A stretch of 64,000 nucleotides of DNA from Spirosoma luteum DSM 19990 (GCF_000374065.1 NZ_KB893257.1:226011-290010); one strand, 5' to 3'. Numbered from the stretch's first letter, positions 44,016-52,602 are shown. Made by a program: numbers and translations. Notes: a model not told the origin generated them from the letters alone.

Positions 44016-44746
44016 CAGGCATTCACTACAATTGTATGCGTCAGCATGTAACCGCCCGAAACACTACCCGACAAGGTCGCTAACTCCGTCGTGAAGCCAT
44101 CCGAAAATACGCCGTCCCGTTCGTTGGTCGTATTCTGTGCGCCTTTGGTGTAGCCCTGTGCCTGTGCCGTGGTATACACGGTATTCGTTACGTCGTAGGG
44201 AAAGGCAATCTGGGTTACCAGCAGGGATTTTCCGGCTGCGTTGTAAATGTGTACGTGAATATGCGGTGCCCGACCCGAATACCAGCCCGGAAAAACAGAT
44301 GTGAAACTAACCAGCCCGTTCGCATCCGTCGTCTGACGACCGCGCAGAAAATCGACCGTTGTCAGATTGACGTTCTGGGCACCCGACCCGCCGTATTCGG
44401 AGTAGTAACCATCCTTGTCGCAATGCCAGATATCGACAAGGGCACCCGCCAGTGCGGCACAACCGGCGTTGGCGTTTTTGATGGTGATAGTAACCGCCAG
44501 GGCCACACCCGTGCGCCCATCGGTGATATCTTTTCGAATAAAATTAGCGGGTACTTTCGTGGGAAACGGCCCTTCTGTTTCCGATGGTGTAACGGAGCAG
44601 TTGGTAGCTGAATTGCCGTTCGTGGAACCCGTTGAGGAAGTGCCGGGGTCTACAATCTTTGTTTGGCATGCCTCTGCCAGCGGGGCAATGGCAGCTATAC
44701 CCAGTAAACTGGTAAACCCCCGTTTTAAAAATTCTTTACGCTCCAT
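44015..44746 (-). CDS. Exported intradiol ring-cleavage dioxygenase-like lipoprotein
   Basis: A 243-residue protein. The start at 44746 gives MERKEFLKRGFTSLL, a typical Bacteroidota tat/lipoprotein start with AEACQTK as lipobox. The intradiol dioxygenase fold is visible: PSETEGPFP, ALVDIWHCDKDGYYSEY (iron-binding Tyr), then GWYSGRAPHIHVHIY (Tyr and His-x-His). These residues hold Fe(III) in catechol 1,2-dioxygenase-type enzymes. Extracellular members are known in bacteria, but substrate here is unknown. No catabolic partners are nearby. Confidence 0.85.
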   Translation of the reverse strand: MERKEFLKRGFTSLLGIAAIAPLAEACQTKIVDPGTSSTGSTNGNSATNCSVTPSETEGPFPTKVPANFIRKDITDGRTGVALAVTITIKNANAGCAALAGALVDIWHCDKDGYYSEYGGSGAQNVNLTTVDFLRGRQTTDANGLVSFTSVFPGWYSGRAPHIHVHIYNAAGKSLLVTQIAFPYDVTNTVYTTAQAQGYTKGAQNTTNERDGVFSDGFTTELATLSGSVSGGYMLTHTIVVNA

Positions 44747-44952
44747 AGTTTTCAGTAAAAAGTACTTTTTCAATTGTCGCACCCACATGGTATCCCCTCG
44801 CGAAAAGCCACGCTATCGAGGCAGTTCATGGCTGGCAGAACACAACGTACCGGGTGACGTTATTGATCTAACTTACGCGCTACAAATATCTTTCGTTGCA
44901 GTATGGGTATATCCGGTCGTAGAGGGGCGTATCGTTCTCCGTCTAAATCCTG

Positions 44953-44960
44953 TACTTTTG
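44953..44960 (+). promoter_or_regulatory. -7 box of the kdn/kds operon
   Basis: TACTTTTG is a perfect TAnnTTTG box, 63 nt upstream of the kdnA start. No clear TTTG -33 box was found at the right distance. The same octamer serves the tRNA promoter at 24509. Confidence 0.6.
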
Positions 44961-45022
44961 TAAAAAAATAATGGCCAATAGAAACCCACGTTTCTCAGGC
45001 AACCCTATAAACGGATTACGTC

Positions 45023-46228
45023 ATGCCAGGAATGGAATTTTTTGGAGCCGCTGAGCGCAGCGAAATCAACGATGTGCTGGAAACCGGTATCCTGTTTCGG
45101 TACAACCACGAAGCACAGCGCAACAACATCTACAAAGCCCGCGAGTTTGAAGCGGAAGTAGCCAAATTGGTTGGGGCAAAGTATGCCCACGCCGTATCGA
45201 GTGGCTCAACGGCCGCTTTGTGCGCGATGGCAGCCGCCGGTATTGGAGCGGGAGACGAGGTTATTGTCCCTCCCTTTACGTACATCGCCACTATAGAAGC
45301 CGTACTAATGGTGGGTGCTCTACCCGTTTTCGCGGATATTGACGAAACAATTTGCCTTAGTGCGGAAGGTATTCGCAAGGCCATTACGCCCCGCACCAAA
45401 GGCGTTTGCCTGGTACATATGTGCGGGCAAATGGCCGATATGGACGCGATAATGGCCGTTATCAGGGAGCATAATCTGGTACTGGTCGAAGATGCCGGAC
45501 AGGCGATGGGAGCCAGCTACAAAGGAGTTTCGACGGGACTCTGGGGCAAAACCGGGGCTTATTCGTTCGATTTCTTCAAAATTGCTACGGCGGGTGAAGG
45601 TGGAATCATGGTGACGAACGACGAAACCGCTTACAAACATGCCGACTCCTATTCCGACCACGGGCACGACCACATCGGTAGTAACCGGGGGATGGAACAA
45701 CACCCCATTCTGGGATTCAACTACCGCATTAGCGAACTCCACGCGGCTGTAGGCCTGGTGCAAACCCGCCGGGTTCCTGAAATTATCCGTAGCAACAACA
45801 GCCACAAAAAGCAGTTGATGGATGCCCTGGGCCAGGTGCCGGGTATTTCGTTTGCGCGGATTCCCGACCCGGATGGCGATTCGGCTACGTTCCTGAATAT
45901 ACTGCTACCCGATACCGAAGCGGCCGGGCGCGTCGTAACCGAACTTAATGCTGCGAGCGTGGGTGGTTTCAACTACTGGTTTACGAATATGTACCACTTC
46001 ATCAATCAGTGGGACCATATTAAGGAGATGCGGACGGCTTCGGCCCTGCCCATTGAGAAGTTCGGTGCACCGCAGGACTATAAGAACCTCGACATTCCCA
46101 ACGCCCAGGCCGTTATCGGCCGGTTGATTTCGTTTGGTATCCGGGCTACCTGGACATCGGAAGAAGTGGCGACGCTAGCCACCAATATTGAAGCCGCCGT
46201 TCGGAAAGCAGTACTGGTCGAAGCATAA
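45023..46228 (+). CDS. kdnA: 8-amino-3,8-dideoxy-alpha-D-manno-octulosonate transaminase
   Basis: A 401-residue DegT/DnrJ/EryC1-type aminotransferase. PLP Lys186 sits in FDFFKIATAGEGG, and SSGSTAALCAMAAAG and GDEVIVPPFTYIATIEA are fold hallmarks. The start MPGMEFFG with ETGILFRYNH and the SDHGHDHIG segment resemble KdnA of Shewanella, which transfers an amino group to C8 of 8-oxo-Kdo. The assignment is supported by context: an iron alcohol dehydrogenase of KdnB type and kdsA lie in the same operon. It is the first gene. The next start codon overlaps its stop by one base (TAATG). Confidence 0.85.
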   Translation: MPGMEFFGAAERSEINDVLETGILFRYNHEAQRNNIYKAREFEAEVAKLVGAKYAHAVSSGSTAALCAMAAAGIGAGDEVIVPPFTYIATIEAVLMVGALPVFADIDETICLSAEGIRKAITPRTKGVCLVHMCGQMADMDAIMAVIREHNLVLVEDAGQAMGASYKGVSTGLWGKTGAYSFDFFKIATAGEGGIMVTNDETAYKHADSYSDHGHDHIGSNRGMEQHPILGFNYRISELHAAVGLVQTRRVPEIIRSNNSHKKQLMDALGQVPGISFARIPDPDGDSATFLNILLPDTEAAGRVVTELNAASVGGFNYWFTNMYHFINQWDHIKEMRTASALPIEKFGAPQDYKNLDIPNAQAVIGRLISFGIRATWTSEEVATLATNIEAAVRKAVLVEA

Positions 46229-46518
46229 TGCCGACGTTATTTACCGACGGTGGATTCCGCTTCTTCTTTGTCATGTTCGATTTGCTGAACGAGCTGTTTC
46301 ACATCCACGTAGGAGATGGTGCTCGTAAACTCTGCAAGTATTGGATTTTTGCTGATGGGAATTACGAACTTGCAGAATCCCAAAGCTTCAAACAGCGCGA
46401 ACTGAACAATATTGAAGCAACATTAACCAGTCAAATGACTTTTATTCAGGAAGCGTATGGCAACTATTGCAAAAGCAACAACCTCACAATCAACTACAAA
46501 ATCAAGCGTAACGCCTGA
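46228..46518 (+). CDS. DUF4160 protein
   Basis: A 96-residue protein whose ATG overlaps the kdnA stop by one base. MPTLFTDGGFRFFF followed by FHIHVGDGARK is the DUF4160 signature (GxRFxF, then PHxHV-type). These proteins commonly pair with DUF2442 proteins in toxin-antitoxin-like loci. The residual Phe-Val-Met-Phe segment deviates from typical members. Function unknown. It overlaps the next gene. Confidence 0.75.
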   Translation: MPTLFTDGGFRFFFVMFDLLNELFHIHVGDGARKLCKYWIFADGNYELAESQSFKQRELNNIEATLTSQMTFIQEAYGNYCKSNNLTINYKIKRNA

Positions 46519-46777
46519 GTTGGTAACGATTGCTGAATTACCCATTCTAACAAATGTTTGGGTAGATGATTTGCGCGTACATTTTGAGTTGGAGGATGGC
46601 CGGACTATTGCCTGGCCAATAGCGTGGTCTTCGATTCTGGCTAAGGCAACGCCAGAGCAAAGACAGCAATTTTCCTATTCGGCCTACCACGTTTTCTGGG
46701 ATGATATCGATGAGATTATAGGTGTAAAAAACGTCTTATATACCTCCCGGAATCCCGCCAATTCATCGAGTAGTTAA
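46457..46777 (+). CDS. DUF2442 protein
   Basis: A 106-residue protein overlapping the preceding gene by 62 nt. LRVHFELEDGRTIAWPIAW, followed by ATPEQRQQFSYSAYHVFW and DDIDEIIGV, is the DUF2442 signature. DUF4160-DUF2442 pairs are recurrent in bacteria and thought to be small toxin-antitoxin-like units; neither activity is proven here. A start further in is possible, since the first 20 residues are Thr/Ser-rich and not family-like. Confidence 0.75.
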   Translation: MATIAKATTSQSTTKSSVTPELVTIAELPILTNVWVDDLRVHFELEDGRTIAWPIAWSSILAKATPEQRQQFSYSAYHVFWDDIDEIIGVKNVLYTSRNPANSSSS

Positions 46778-46836
46778 GTAACCAGTGGAACCTGACAAGT
46801 GAACCTACTTTCAGCCTAAACGACTTTTTTAATACA

Positions 46837-47934
46837 ATGGTAGCAACACAAACCACGCATAAGAATTTTAAAGGTATCGAGAAGACCGTTTTTGGTCGGG
46901 GAAGCTTCTCCCAACTCGATGAAATTATCGCTCACCACCGGGCTGATAACGAGGGGTATTTCGTTTTCCTGGTTGATAATTACTTCAAGGGGAAGCCCCT
47001 CGAAGAGCGCGTACCAGCTCATGCCGAAGACCTGACCTACTACATCAGCGTCGAAGAGCACGAGCCGACGACCAGTCAGATTGACCAGCTCCGCGATGAG
47101 ATTCTGGCCAAAAAAGGACTCCCGTCGGGTGTGGTTGGTATTGGCGGGGGGAGCATCATGGATATTGCTAAAGCGCTCTCACTGATGCTTACCAACGAGG
47201 GGTCATCGACGCTGTATCAGGGCGTGAACCTGATCAAAAAACCGGGTATCTACCACGTCGGCGTTCCTACCATTTCGGGTACCGGTGCCGAAGTGTCGAT
47301 GACGGCGGTACTGACCGGCCCGGAGAAAAAACTGGGTCTTAAATGCGAATGGACCGTGTTCAACCAGGTCATCCTCGACCCGGAACTGATTGCTACCGTA
47401 CCCCGTAACTGGTGGTTTTATACGGGTATGGATACCTACATTCACTGCATCGAGTCGGAGAACGGGAACCTGAACAATGCCTATTCTCACGCCTATGCCG
47501 AGCAGTCCATGAAACTCTGCCGGGAAATTTACCTCGGTGACCGCTCGGGACAAACGCCGGAAAACGACGATAAACTCATGGTAGCTTCGCTGATGGGTGG
47601 GTTGAGTCTGACGTATTCCGAAGTAGGGGTTTGCCACGCGCTTAGCTACGGGCTGTCCAAGATTCTGGGCATGCGCCATTGTTATGCCAACTGCCTCATC
47701 ATGAACCACCTGGAGGACTACTATCCGCAGGGTGTGGCCGAGTTCAGACACATGGTCGCGTATCACCAGATTGACTTACCCCAGGGTTTATCAGAAGAAT
47801 GGAACGATGATATTCTTACGCAGATGGCCCACGTATCGTACGGCCTGCCGCACATGTGGCTGCACGCCATTGGCGACAACTGGAAGGAGGTTATCACGAT
47901 TGACGGACTGAAAGATTTGTTCCGTCGGTTGTGA
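46837..47934 (+). CDS. kdnB: 3-deoxy-alpha-D-manno-octulosonate 8-oxidase
   Basis: A 365-residue iron-containing alcohol dehydrogenase-type enzyme. NAD-binding GVVGIGGGSIMDIAKALSL, and metal-binding residues in GMDTYIHCIES, GVCHALSYGLS and GMRHCYANC. In Shewanella KdnB oxidises C8 of Kdo to the aldehyde that KdnA aminates. Co-location with kdnA and kdsA supports this. The small gene pairs lie on either side. The 59-nt gap to the previous gene has no terminator. Confidence 0.85.
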   Translation: MVATQTTHKNFKGIEKTVFGRGSFSQLDEIIAHHRADNEGYFVFLVDNYFKGKPLEERVPAHAEDLTYYISVEEHEPTTSQIDQLRDEILAKKGLPSGVVGIGGGSIMDIAKALSLMLTNEGSSTLYQGVNLIKKPGIYHVGVPTISGTGAEVSMTAVLTGPEKKLGLKCEWTVFNQVILDPELIATVPRNWWFYTGMDTYIHCIESENGNLNNAYSHAYAEQSMKLCREIYLGDRSGQTPENDDKLMVASLMGGLSLTYSEVGVCHALSYGLSKILGMRHCYANCLIMNHLEDYYPQGVAEFRHMVAYHQIDLPQGLSEEWNDDILTQMAHVSYGLPHMWLHAIGDNWKEVITIDGLKDLFRRL

Positions 47935-47937
47935 TCT

Positions 47938-48210
47938 ATGGAGACTGATTTCACGACTTGCGTCATTAACTTTTCCAAACATGCTCAGGAACAAGCCGTT
48001 GAACGGGGAACAACGGTGGAAGAGATGGAGAAGGCCATTCGGCATGGTGTTCATGAAATAGCGAAGAAGAACCGACAAAAAGCAAAATTTACGTTTACCT
48101 TCGGCTTGGAATGGCATGGTCGATTTTACGCACTCAAACAGGTAGAACCTGTTTTTGTTGTGGAGGAAAATGTTGTTACCGTGATTACAGTGTACACTTA
48201 CTACTTTTAA
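47938..48210 (+). CDS. DUF4258 protein
   Basis: A 90-residue protein starting 3 nt after the kdnB stop. FSKHAQEQAVERGTTVEEME matches the DUF4258 start (SxHAxxRxxxRGIS pattern), and NVVTVITVYTYYF is the typical beta-strand end. The family resembles RelE-like fold small proteins and is often next to DUF2283 genes. Proposed toxin-like; no activity is demonstrated. Confidence 0.8.
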   Translation: METDFTTCVINFSKHAQEQAVERGTTVEEMEKAIRHGVHEIAKKNRQKAKFTFTFGLEWHGRFYALKQVEPVFVVEENVVTVITVYTYYF

Positions 48211-48214
48211 AACT

Positions 48215-48439
48215 ATGAAAATCAGTTACGACAAATCAGTTGATGCACTGTACATCCGTTTGGTTGATGGTCCGCAGGAGTGTCGTACTGTTCAGTTGAC
48301 GGACGAAATATCGCTAAACATTGGTCCCGGCGAACTCCTGGTGGGTATTGAAGTGCTAGACGCATCGGAGATTCTTAATCATGGTCAGCTTCCTGAATTG
48401 ATTGTCGAAAATTTGCCCACGCAATTGCTGGCCGCTTAA
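48215..48439 (+). CDS. DUF2283 protein
   Basis: A 74-residue protein beginning MKISYDKSVDALYIRL, the exact DUF2283 opening, with an IGPGELLVGIEVLDASEIL core. It lies 4 nt after the DUF4258 gene. The pair is a common adjacent set and probably forms a toxin-antitoxin-like or regulatory pair, here inside the kdn/kds operon 11 nt ahead of kdsA. Confidence 0.85.
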   Translation: MKISYDKSVDALYIRLVDGPQECRTVQLTDEISLNIGPGELLVGIEVLDASEILNHGQLPELIVENLPTQLLAA

Positions 48440-48450
48440 CAAATAAAATT

Positions 48451-49302
48451 ATGTCTCAGAAAATTGTTCACGTTGGCGACATCGAATGCGGCTCGGATGA
48501 GTTGTTTCTCATCAGCGGCCCCTGTGTTATTGAAGACGAAAAAATCATGATGACAGTGGCCGAGCAACTCCGCGAAATCCAGGAGCGGGTCGGCATTAAA
48601 ATCATTTATAAGTCATCCTTTCAGAAGGATAACCGGTCCAGCCTGAATTACTACAATGGCCCGGGCCTCGACAAAGGCATGAAGATTTTGGCTAAAGTGA
48701 AGGAACAGTTCGGCTTCCCCCTGCTGACCGACGTTCATTACCCCGACCAGTGTGCTGCGGCTGCTGACGTCGTTGATGTACTCCAGATTCCGGCCTATCT
48801 GTGTATGCAAACCATGCTGGTGGTGGCCGCTGCCAAAACGGGTAAGGTCGTTAACGTGAAGCACGGTCAGTTTCTGGCGCCGGAGAACATGAAGCATCCG
48901 GTCAAAAAGATTGAAGATTCGGGCAACGACCAGATTATCCTGACCGAGCGTGGTTTCACCTTCGGTTACAATGATTTAGTGGTTGACCCGCGTGCTTTTT
49001 ACCACATGGCCCGCACCAACTACCCGGTAGTATTCGATGTAACGCATGCTATTCGTAAGTATGGTATACCATCGGCCGATGCCAAAGGCGGTGCGCGGGA
49101 ATATCTTCCCGTGCTGGCCCGGGCGGGCGTTGCTGCGGGTGTCGATGGTTTGTTCGTTGAAACCCACACCTGCCCCTCCGAAGCTCTTTGCGACGCGGCC
49201 AGTCAACTGGATATCCGCTTTCTGGAAGAGTTTATGAAACCTCTGATCGAGTTGCACGCCGTGGAAGTGAAATACCGTAATGCCCTGCCCGAACTGGCCT
49301 GA
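48451..49302 (+). CDS. kdsA: 3-deoxy-8-phosphooctulonate synthase
   Basis: A 283-residue KdsA that condenses arabinose-5-phosphate and PEP to Kdo-8-phosphate. Seen: LISGPCVIEDEKIMM, KSSFQKDNRSSLNYYNGPGL, TDVHYPDQC, NVKHGQFLAPENM, FDVTHAIRKYG and ETHTCPSEALCD. It is the last gene of the operon, followed by a hairpin terminator. Placement with kdnA and kdnB suggests that core sugar and its 8-amino derivative are made together. Confidence 0.96.
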   Translation: MSQKIVHVGDIECGSDELFLISGPCVIEDEKIMMTVAEQLREIQERVGIKIIYKSSFQKDNRSSLNYYNGPGLDKGMKILAKVKEQFGFPLLTDVHYPDQCAAAADVVDVLQIPAYLCMQTMLVVAAAKTGKVVNVKHGQFLAPENMKHPVKKIEDSGNDQIILTERGFTFGYNDLVVDPRAFYHMARTNYPVVFDVTHAIRKYGIPSADAKGGAREYLPVLARAGVAAGVDGLFVETHTCPSEALCDAASQLDIRFLEEFMKPLIELHAVEVKYRNALPELA

Positions 49303-49315
49303 ATACCTGGTGTAG

Positions 49316-49375
49316 AAAGAAAGGGTGTTTGTGGTGTCAGTTTCGAGAAACAGATACCAAAAACACCCTTTCTTT
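49316..49375. terminator. Bidirectional terminator
   Basis: AAAGAAAGGGTGTTT (49316-49330) pairs with AAACACCCTTTCTTT (49361-49375), with further weak pairing (GTTTC/GAAAC) inside. A/T flanks suit both directions. It ends the kdsA transcript and, from the other side, that of pgmB. Confidence 0.8.
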
Positions 49376-49390
49376 TGTAGGGTTGCTGCA

Positions 49391-50047
49391 TCAGGCAGCA
49401 GCCTGTTTGAGTATCTCCTCTACCGTTAGTTTTTCCAGCGAGAGTGCAACCATATCGGCTTTTGTGAGCACATCGGGCGTTCCGATGCCCACCACAAACA
49501 TGCCTGCCCGCTTGCCCGCTTCTACCCCCGCAACGGCATCTTCAAACACGACGCATTCGGCAGCGCTAACGCCCAGTTCTTCCGCTCCTTTGGTAAATAC
49601 TTCCGGGTCGGGTTTGCCTTTGCTGATCTTGTTTCCATCAATAATAGCATCGAAGGCATCGGTCATGCCAATGCGCGCCAGAATCATCGGGGCATTTTTA
49701 CTGACGGAGCCAAGCGCGGTTTTAAGACCGGCCTGCCGAACCTGCGCGAAAAAAGCGGGTACCCCCGGCAGAATGTCATTGGATGTCATCCGGCTGACGA
49801 GTTCCAGATACCATTCATTTTTTTGGGTGGCCAGTTCGGTTTTTTTCTCCTCCGGTAACGATAGGCCGCCGTGGGCCAGAATTAAATCCAGTGAGTCGGT
49901 GCGACTAACACCTTTTAACCCTTCGTTGAATTCCTCCGAAATATCGAAGCCAAGTTCGTTGGCCAACCGTTTCCAGGCCTGATAATGGTATATAGCGGTA
50001 TCGACAATGACCCCATCGAGGTCGAATAAAAATGCATTGATGGACAT
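49391..50047 (-). CDS. pgmB: Beta-phosphoglucomutase-like HAD phosphatase
   Basis: A 218-residue HAD protein with FLFDLDGVIVDTA (DxD nucleophile and acid/base), GLKGVSRTDSLDLIL, the substrate-specific cap, GSVSKNAPMIL, GKPDPEVF and FEDAVAGVEAGKRAG. The DLDGVIVDTA start and RxDSL motif fit beta-phosphoglucomutase, which interconverts beta-glucose 1- and 6-phosphates in maltose/trehalose phosphorolysis. No phosphorylase gene is beside it, so the assignment to PgmB is by motif. Confidence 0.85.
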   Translation of the reverse strand: MSINAFLFDLDGVIVDTAIYHYQAWKRLANELGFDISEEFNEGLKGVSRTDSLDLILAHGGLSLPEEKKTELATQKNEWYLELVSRMTSNDILPGVPAFFAQVRQAGLKTALGSVSKNAPMILARIGMTDAFDAIIDGNKISKGKPDPEVFTKGAEELGVSAAECVVFEDAVAGVEAGKRAGMFVVGIGTPDVLTKADMVALSLEKLTVEEILKQAAA

Positions 50048-50152
50048 GTTCTTTCAGGTTGGCGAACGGCAAAAGTAGCCGATTCAACGATTGCTGGTAC
50101 GTTGCAAAAAAATACTTGCCCCGGCATTTGTAAAATCAGAAAGCGTTTTACT

Positions 50153-50175
50153 TACTTTGTATTACAAAGTACTTT
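50153..50175. promoter_or_regulatory. Operator-like palindrome before creD
   Basis: TACTTTGT-ATT-ACAAAGTA (50153-50171) is a perfect 8-bp dyad, overlapping a second palindrome AAAGTACTTT (50166-50175). TACTTTGT also resembles a -7 box. Its end lies 15 nt upstream of the creD ATG at 50190, so a bound protein would block initiation. Confidence 0.6.
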
Positions 50176-50189
50176 TAAATATAAATAAT

Positions 50190-51584
50190 ATGGAACCGTC
50201 ATTTCCTTCTGAGCAGTCACTCTCTATGTTCGACCGCGTAAACCGCTGGGTTCGTACCTCTACCATGCTAAAACTGGCCGTAATCGGTATTCTGGTGCTA
50301 GTGTTGCTGATTCCAACGTCGATGTTGCAATCATTGATTACCGAACGGGAGTCGACGCGCAACATGGCCGTCGCCGAGGTTAGTGCAAAGTGGGGGGCTG
50401 AACAGGTTATCGGTGGACCGATATTATCTGTACCGTACGAAATTGCCACTAGTGATGAAAATGATCCGGTTCGGACGGAGTATGCTCATTTTTTACCTGA
50501 CGACTTGCAGTTTGATGGGAATATTCAGCCGGAGAAGCGCAGCCGGGGTATTTTTACTGTCATGCTTTACAATACCCGGCTTACCATAAAAGGGCGGTTT
50601 AAGAAGCCTTCAGTAACGGCTTTGGGTCTGTCGGCCAGTGCGATGCAATGGGACAAGGCTATTTTGTCGCTTGGTATCAGTGATGTAAAGGGCATACGGG
50701 AAGCCATTACAGTTCGGTTAAACGGCCAGCTGATAGAAGCTGAACCCGGCATTGCGGGGGGCGGCATTCTGCCATCGGGCGTCAGTATCCCACTGGCACT
50801 GAATGCCGACGCGTATGCGTTTGAAACCATCCTCAACCTGAATGGCAGTACCCAGCTGAGTTTTTTGCCACTGGGTAAAGAAACGCGGGTACGGCTACAA
50901 TCACCCTGGTCTACACCCAGTTTTACCGGCTCCTACCTACCCGACCAGCGACAAATTACGGCCAGCGGTTTTGAGGCCAGATGGAAAGTATTACAGTTTA
51001 ACCGGAATTTTCCGCAACAGGGTATCGGTGATTTTTTAACCAGGTCGGGTAGGGGAGAGGTAGCCAGTCCAGCCAATCAACCGAATGAACTACCGGCGTT
51101 TGGGGTCAGGCTTTTACTACCAGTGGATGAGTATCAGAAGACGATGCGCTCCGCTAAGTACGGCATTATGTTCGTCATGCTTACATTTGTCGCTTTCTTC
51201 TTCGTCGAAATTCTCGACCGTCGGCGTATCCATCCCATTCAGTATCTGCTGGTTGGGTTTGCCATCTGCCTGTTTTATCTGTTGCTGCTATCCATATCCG
51301 AGCACATGCCGTTCGACTGGGCGTATCTGATCGGGAGTGTTATTATTCTGGGACTGATTACCAGCTACGTCCGCTATGTTTTCCGGAATCTGCGCCTGAC
51401 GGTTTTATTCAGCACTGTACTGGCATTGCTGTACGGATTTTTCTATTCGCTGCTCCAACTGGAAGATTACTCCCTGTTGCTGGGCAGTTTTGGGCTGTTG
51501 CTCATCCTGGGCGTTATTATGTACCTGACCCGCCACATCGACTGGTACCGGGCGTATGAACCGGCGGAAGTAGTAAAGGCGTAG
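50190..51584 (+). CDS. creD: CreD-like inner membrane protein
   Basis: A 464-residue CreD-family protein. The start at 50190 is preferred because it removes 33 upstream residues that overlap the operator region. Features: one helix near residue 25-48 (LKLAVIGILVLVLLIPTSML), a large extracytoplasmic domain, then five or six C-terminal helices including YGIMFVMLTFVAFFFVEIL and HPIQYLLVGFAICLFYLLLLS. GPILSVPYE and a DLQ/RRGIF-type stretch are family landmarks. In E. coli creD belongs to the CreBC envelope-stress regulon; no creBC genes are present here. A hairpin follows the stop. Confidence 0.9.
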   Translation: MEPSFPSEQSLSMFDRVNRWVRTSTMLKLAVIGILVLVLLIPTSMLQSLITERESTRNMAVAEVSAKWGAEQVIGGPILSVPYEIATSDENDPVRTEYAHFLPDDLQFDGNIQPEKRSRGIFTVMLYNTRLTIKGRFKKPSVTALGLSASAMQWDKAILSLGISDVKGIREAITVRLNGQLIEAEPGIAGGGILPSGVSIPLALNADAYAFETILNLNGSTQLSFLPLGKETRVRLQSPWSTPSFTGSYLPDQRQITASGFEARWKVLQFNRNFPQQGIGDFLTRSGRGEVASPANQPNELPAFGVRLLLPVDEYQKTMRSAKYGIMFVMLTFVAFFFVEILDRRRIHPIQYLLVGFAICLFYLLLLSISEHMPFDWAYLIGSVIILGLITSYVRYVFRNLRLTVLFSTVLALLYGFFYSLLQLEDYSLLLGSFGLLLILGVIMYLTRHIDWYRAYEPAEVVKA

Positions 51585-51595
51585 CGGGGGTGGTA

Positions 51596-51640
51596 AATAA
51601 GCGGGGATGTGTACTTTTGGGTTACACATCCCCGCTTATT
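51596..51640 (+). terminator. Perfect 18-bp hairpin terminator
   Basis: AATAAGCGGGGATGTGTA (51596-51613) pairs perfectly with 51623-51640, with a 9-nt loop. It starts 12 nt after the creD stop and ends 27 nt before the SIS gene start at 51667, so it probably separates the two transcripts or acts as an attenuator. Confidence 0.8.
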
Positions 51641-51666
51641 CCGCGTTTATTACCAACTGTCTGCTC

Positions 51667-52485
51667 ATGTCCTTAACGAATCAGTACCTTCAAAAAGCCA
51701 GCGCTATGCTGGATACGGCCGGACAGCAGGTTGATGCCATTCAACAAGCGGCCCAATGGTTTAGCCAGACGATTCTGGCGGGCCGGATGGTCCATTTGTT
51801 CGGTAGTGGTCACAGCCGCATCATGGTGGAAGAGATGTGGCCCCGCTACGGTTCGTTTGCGGGGTTCAACCCTATTGTGGAGTTATCTCTTTCATTTCAT
51901 AATCTGGTGGTAGGTGCCAACGGACAGCGGCAAGCCATGTTTCTGGAAAATGTGCCGGGGCTGGCCCAGCGTATTCTACGCAACTACGACCTCTCGGCGC
52001 AGGATTCGGCACTGGTCATTTCGTCCAGCGGTTGTAACGTCGTCCCTATTGAAATGGCTGAACTATTCCAACAGAAGGGCATTAAGGTGGTGGCGCTGAT
52101 TACGAAACAACACGCCGAAAAAAGCGTTAGCAAGCGCCCGGATGGTAAAAAGCTGAGTGATTTTGCCGATTTGATTCTGGATACGGGTGCGCCCGCAGGC
52201 GATGCGATGGTAACCGTTCCGGGGTTAGACACACCGGTGGCACCGGGTTCAACGGTGGGCGGGGCTGTGCTGGTCAACTGTATCAAGGCTGAAGTCGCCG
52301 GGTTGCTTACCCAGGCGGGATGCCCACCCACTGTCCTGTCAGCGGCTAATGTTGTGGGACCGGAACGGGCGGTGACCTTATTTGAAAGCGCCTACGACGA
52401 GCATGCTCACCGGCTGGCTAAACTGTACGAACGCGTGGGTATCCCTTCGTACGTCAGTGAACCGCAAAAGCCGGTAGTGCCCTGA
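51667..52485 (+). CDS. SIS-domain sugar-phosphate binding protein
   Basis: A 272-residue protein. The start at 51667 is used because the upstream extension is part of the hairpin region. The SIS fold is shown by MVHLFGSGHSRIMVEEMWPR and SALVISSSGCNVVPIEMAEL (Ser-rich phosphate loop), then VVALITKQHAEK. It resembles sugar isomerase-like UPF0309 proteins, which act on phosphorylated amino sugars in related systems, but the substrate is not known. No adjacent sugar operon. Confidence 0.85.
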   Translation: MSLTNQYLQKASAMLDTAGQQVDAIQQAAQWFSQTILAGRMVHLFGSGHSRIMVEEMWPRYGSFAGFNPIVELSLSFHNLVVGANGQRQAMFLENVPGLAQRILRNYDLSAQDSALVISSSGCNVVPIEMAELFQQKGIKVVALITKQHAEKSVSKRPDGKKLSDFADLILDTGAPAGDAMVTVPGLDTPVAPGSTVGGAVLVNCIKAEVAGLLTQAGCPPTVLSAANVVGPERAVTLFESAYDEHAHRLAKLYERVGIPSYVSEPQKPVVP

Positions 52486-52602
52486 ATCCTCAAAACCGTT
52501 CGGAGGCAGCTGGTTTTGCCGATGAGCAATTAAGTCAAACCGCCGGGGCAGGGTAGTACGAAGGATACGCTGGAATGGGTGAACATAGCTGCACAAAGCA
52601 GT

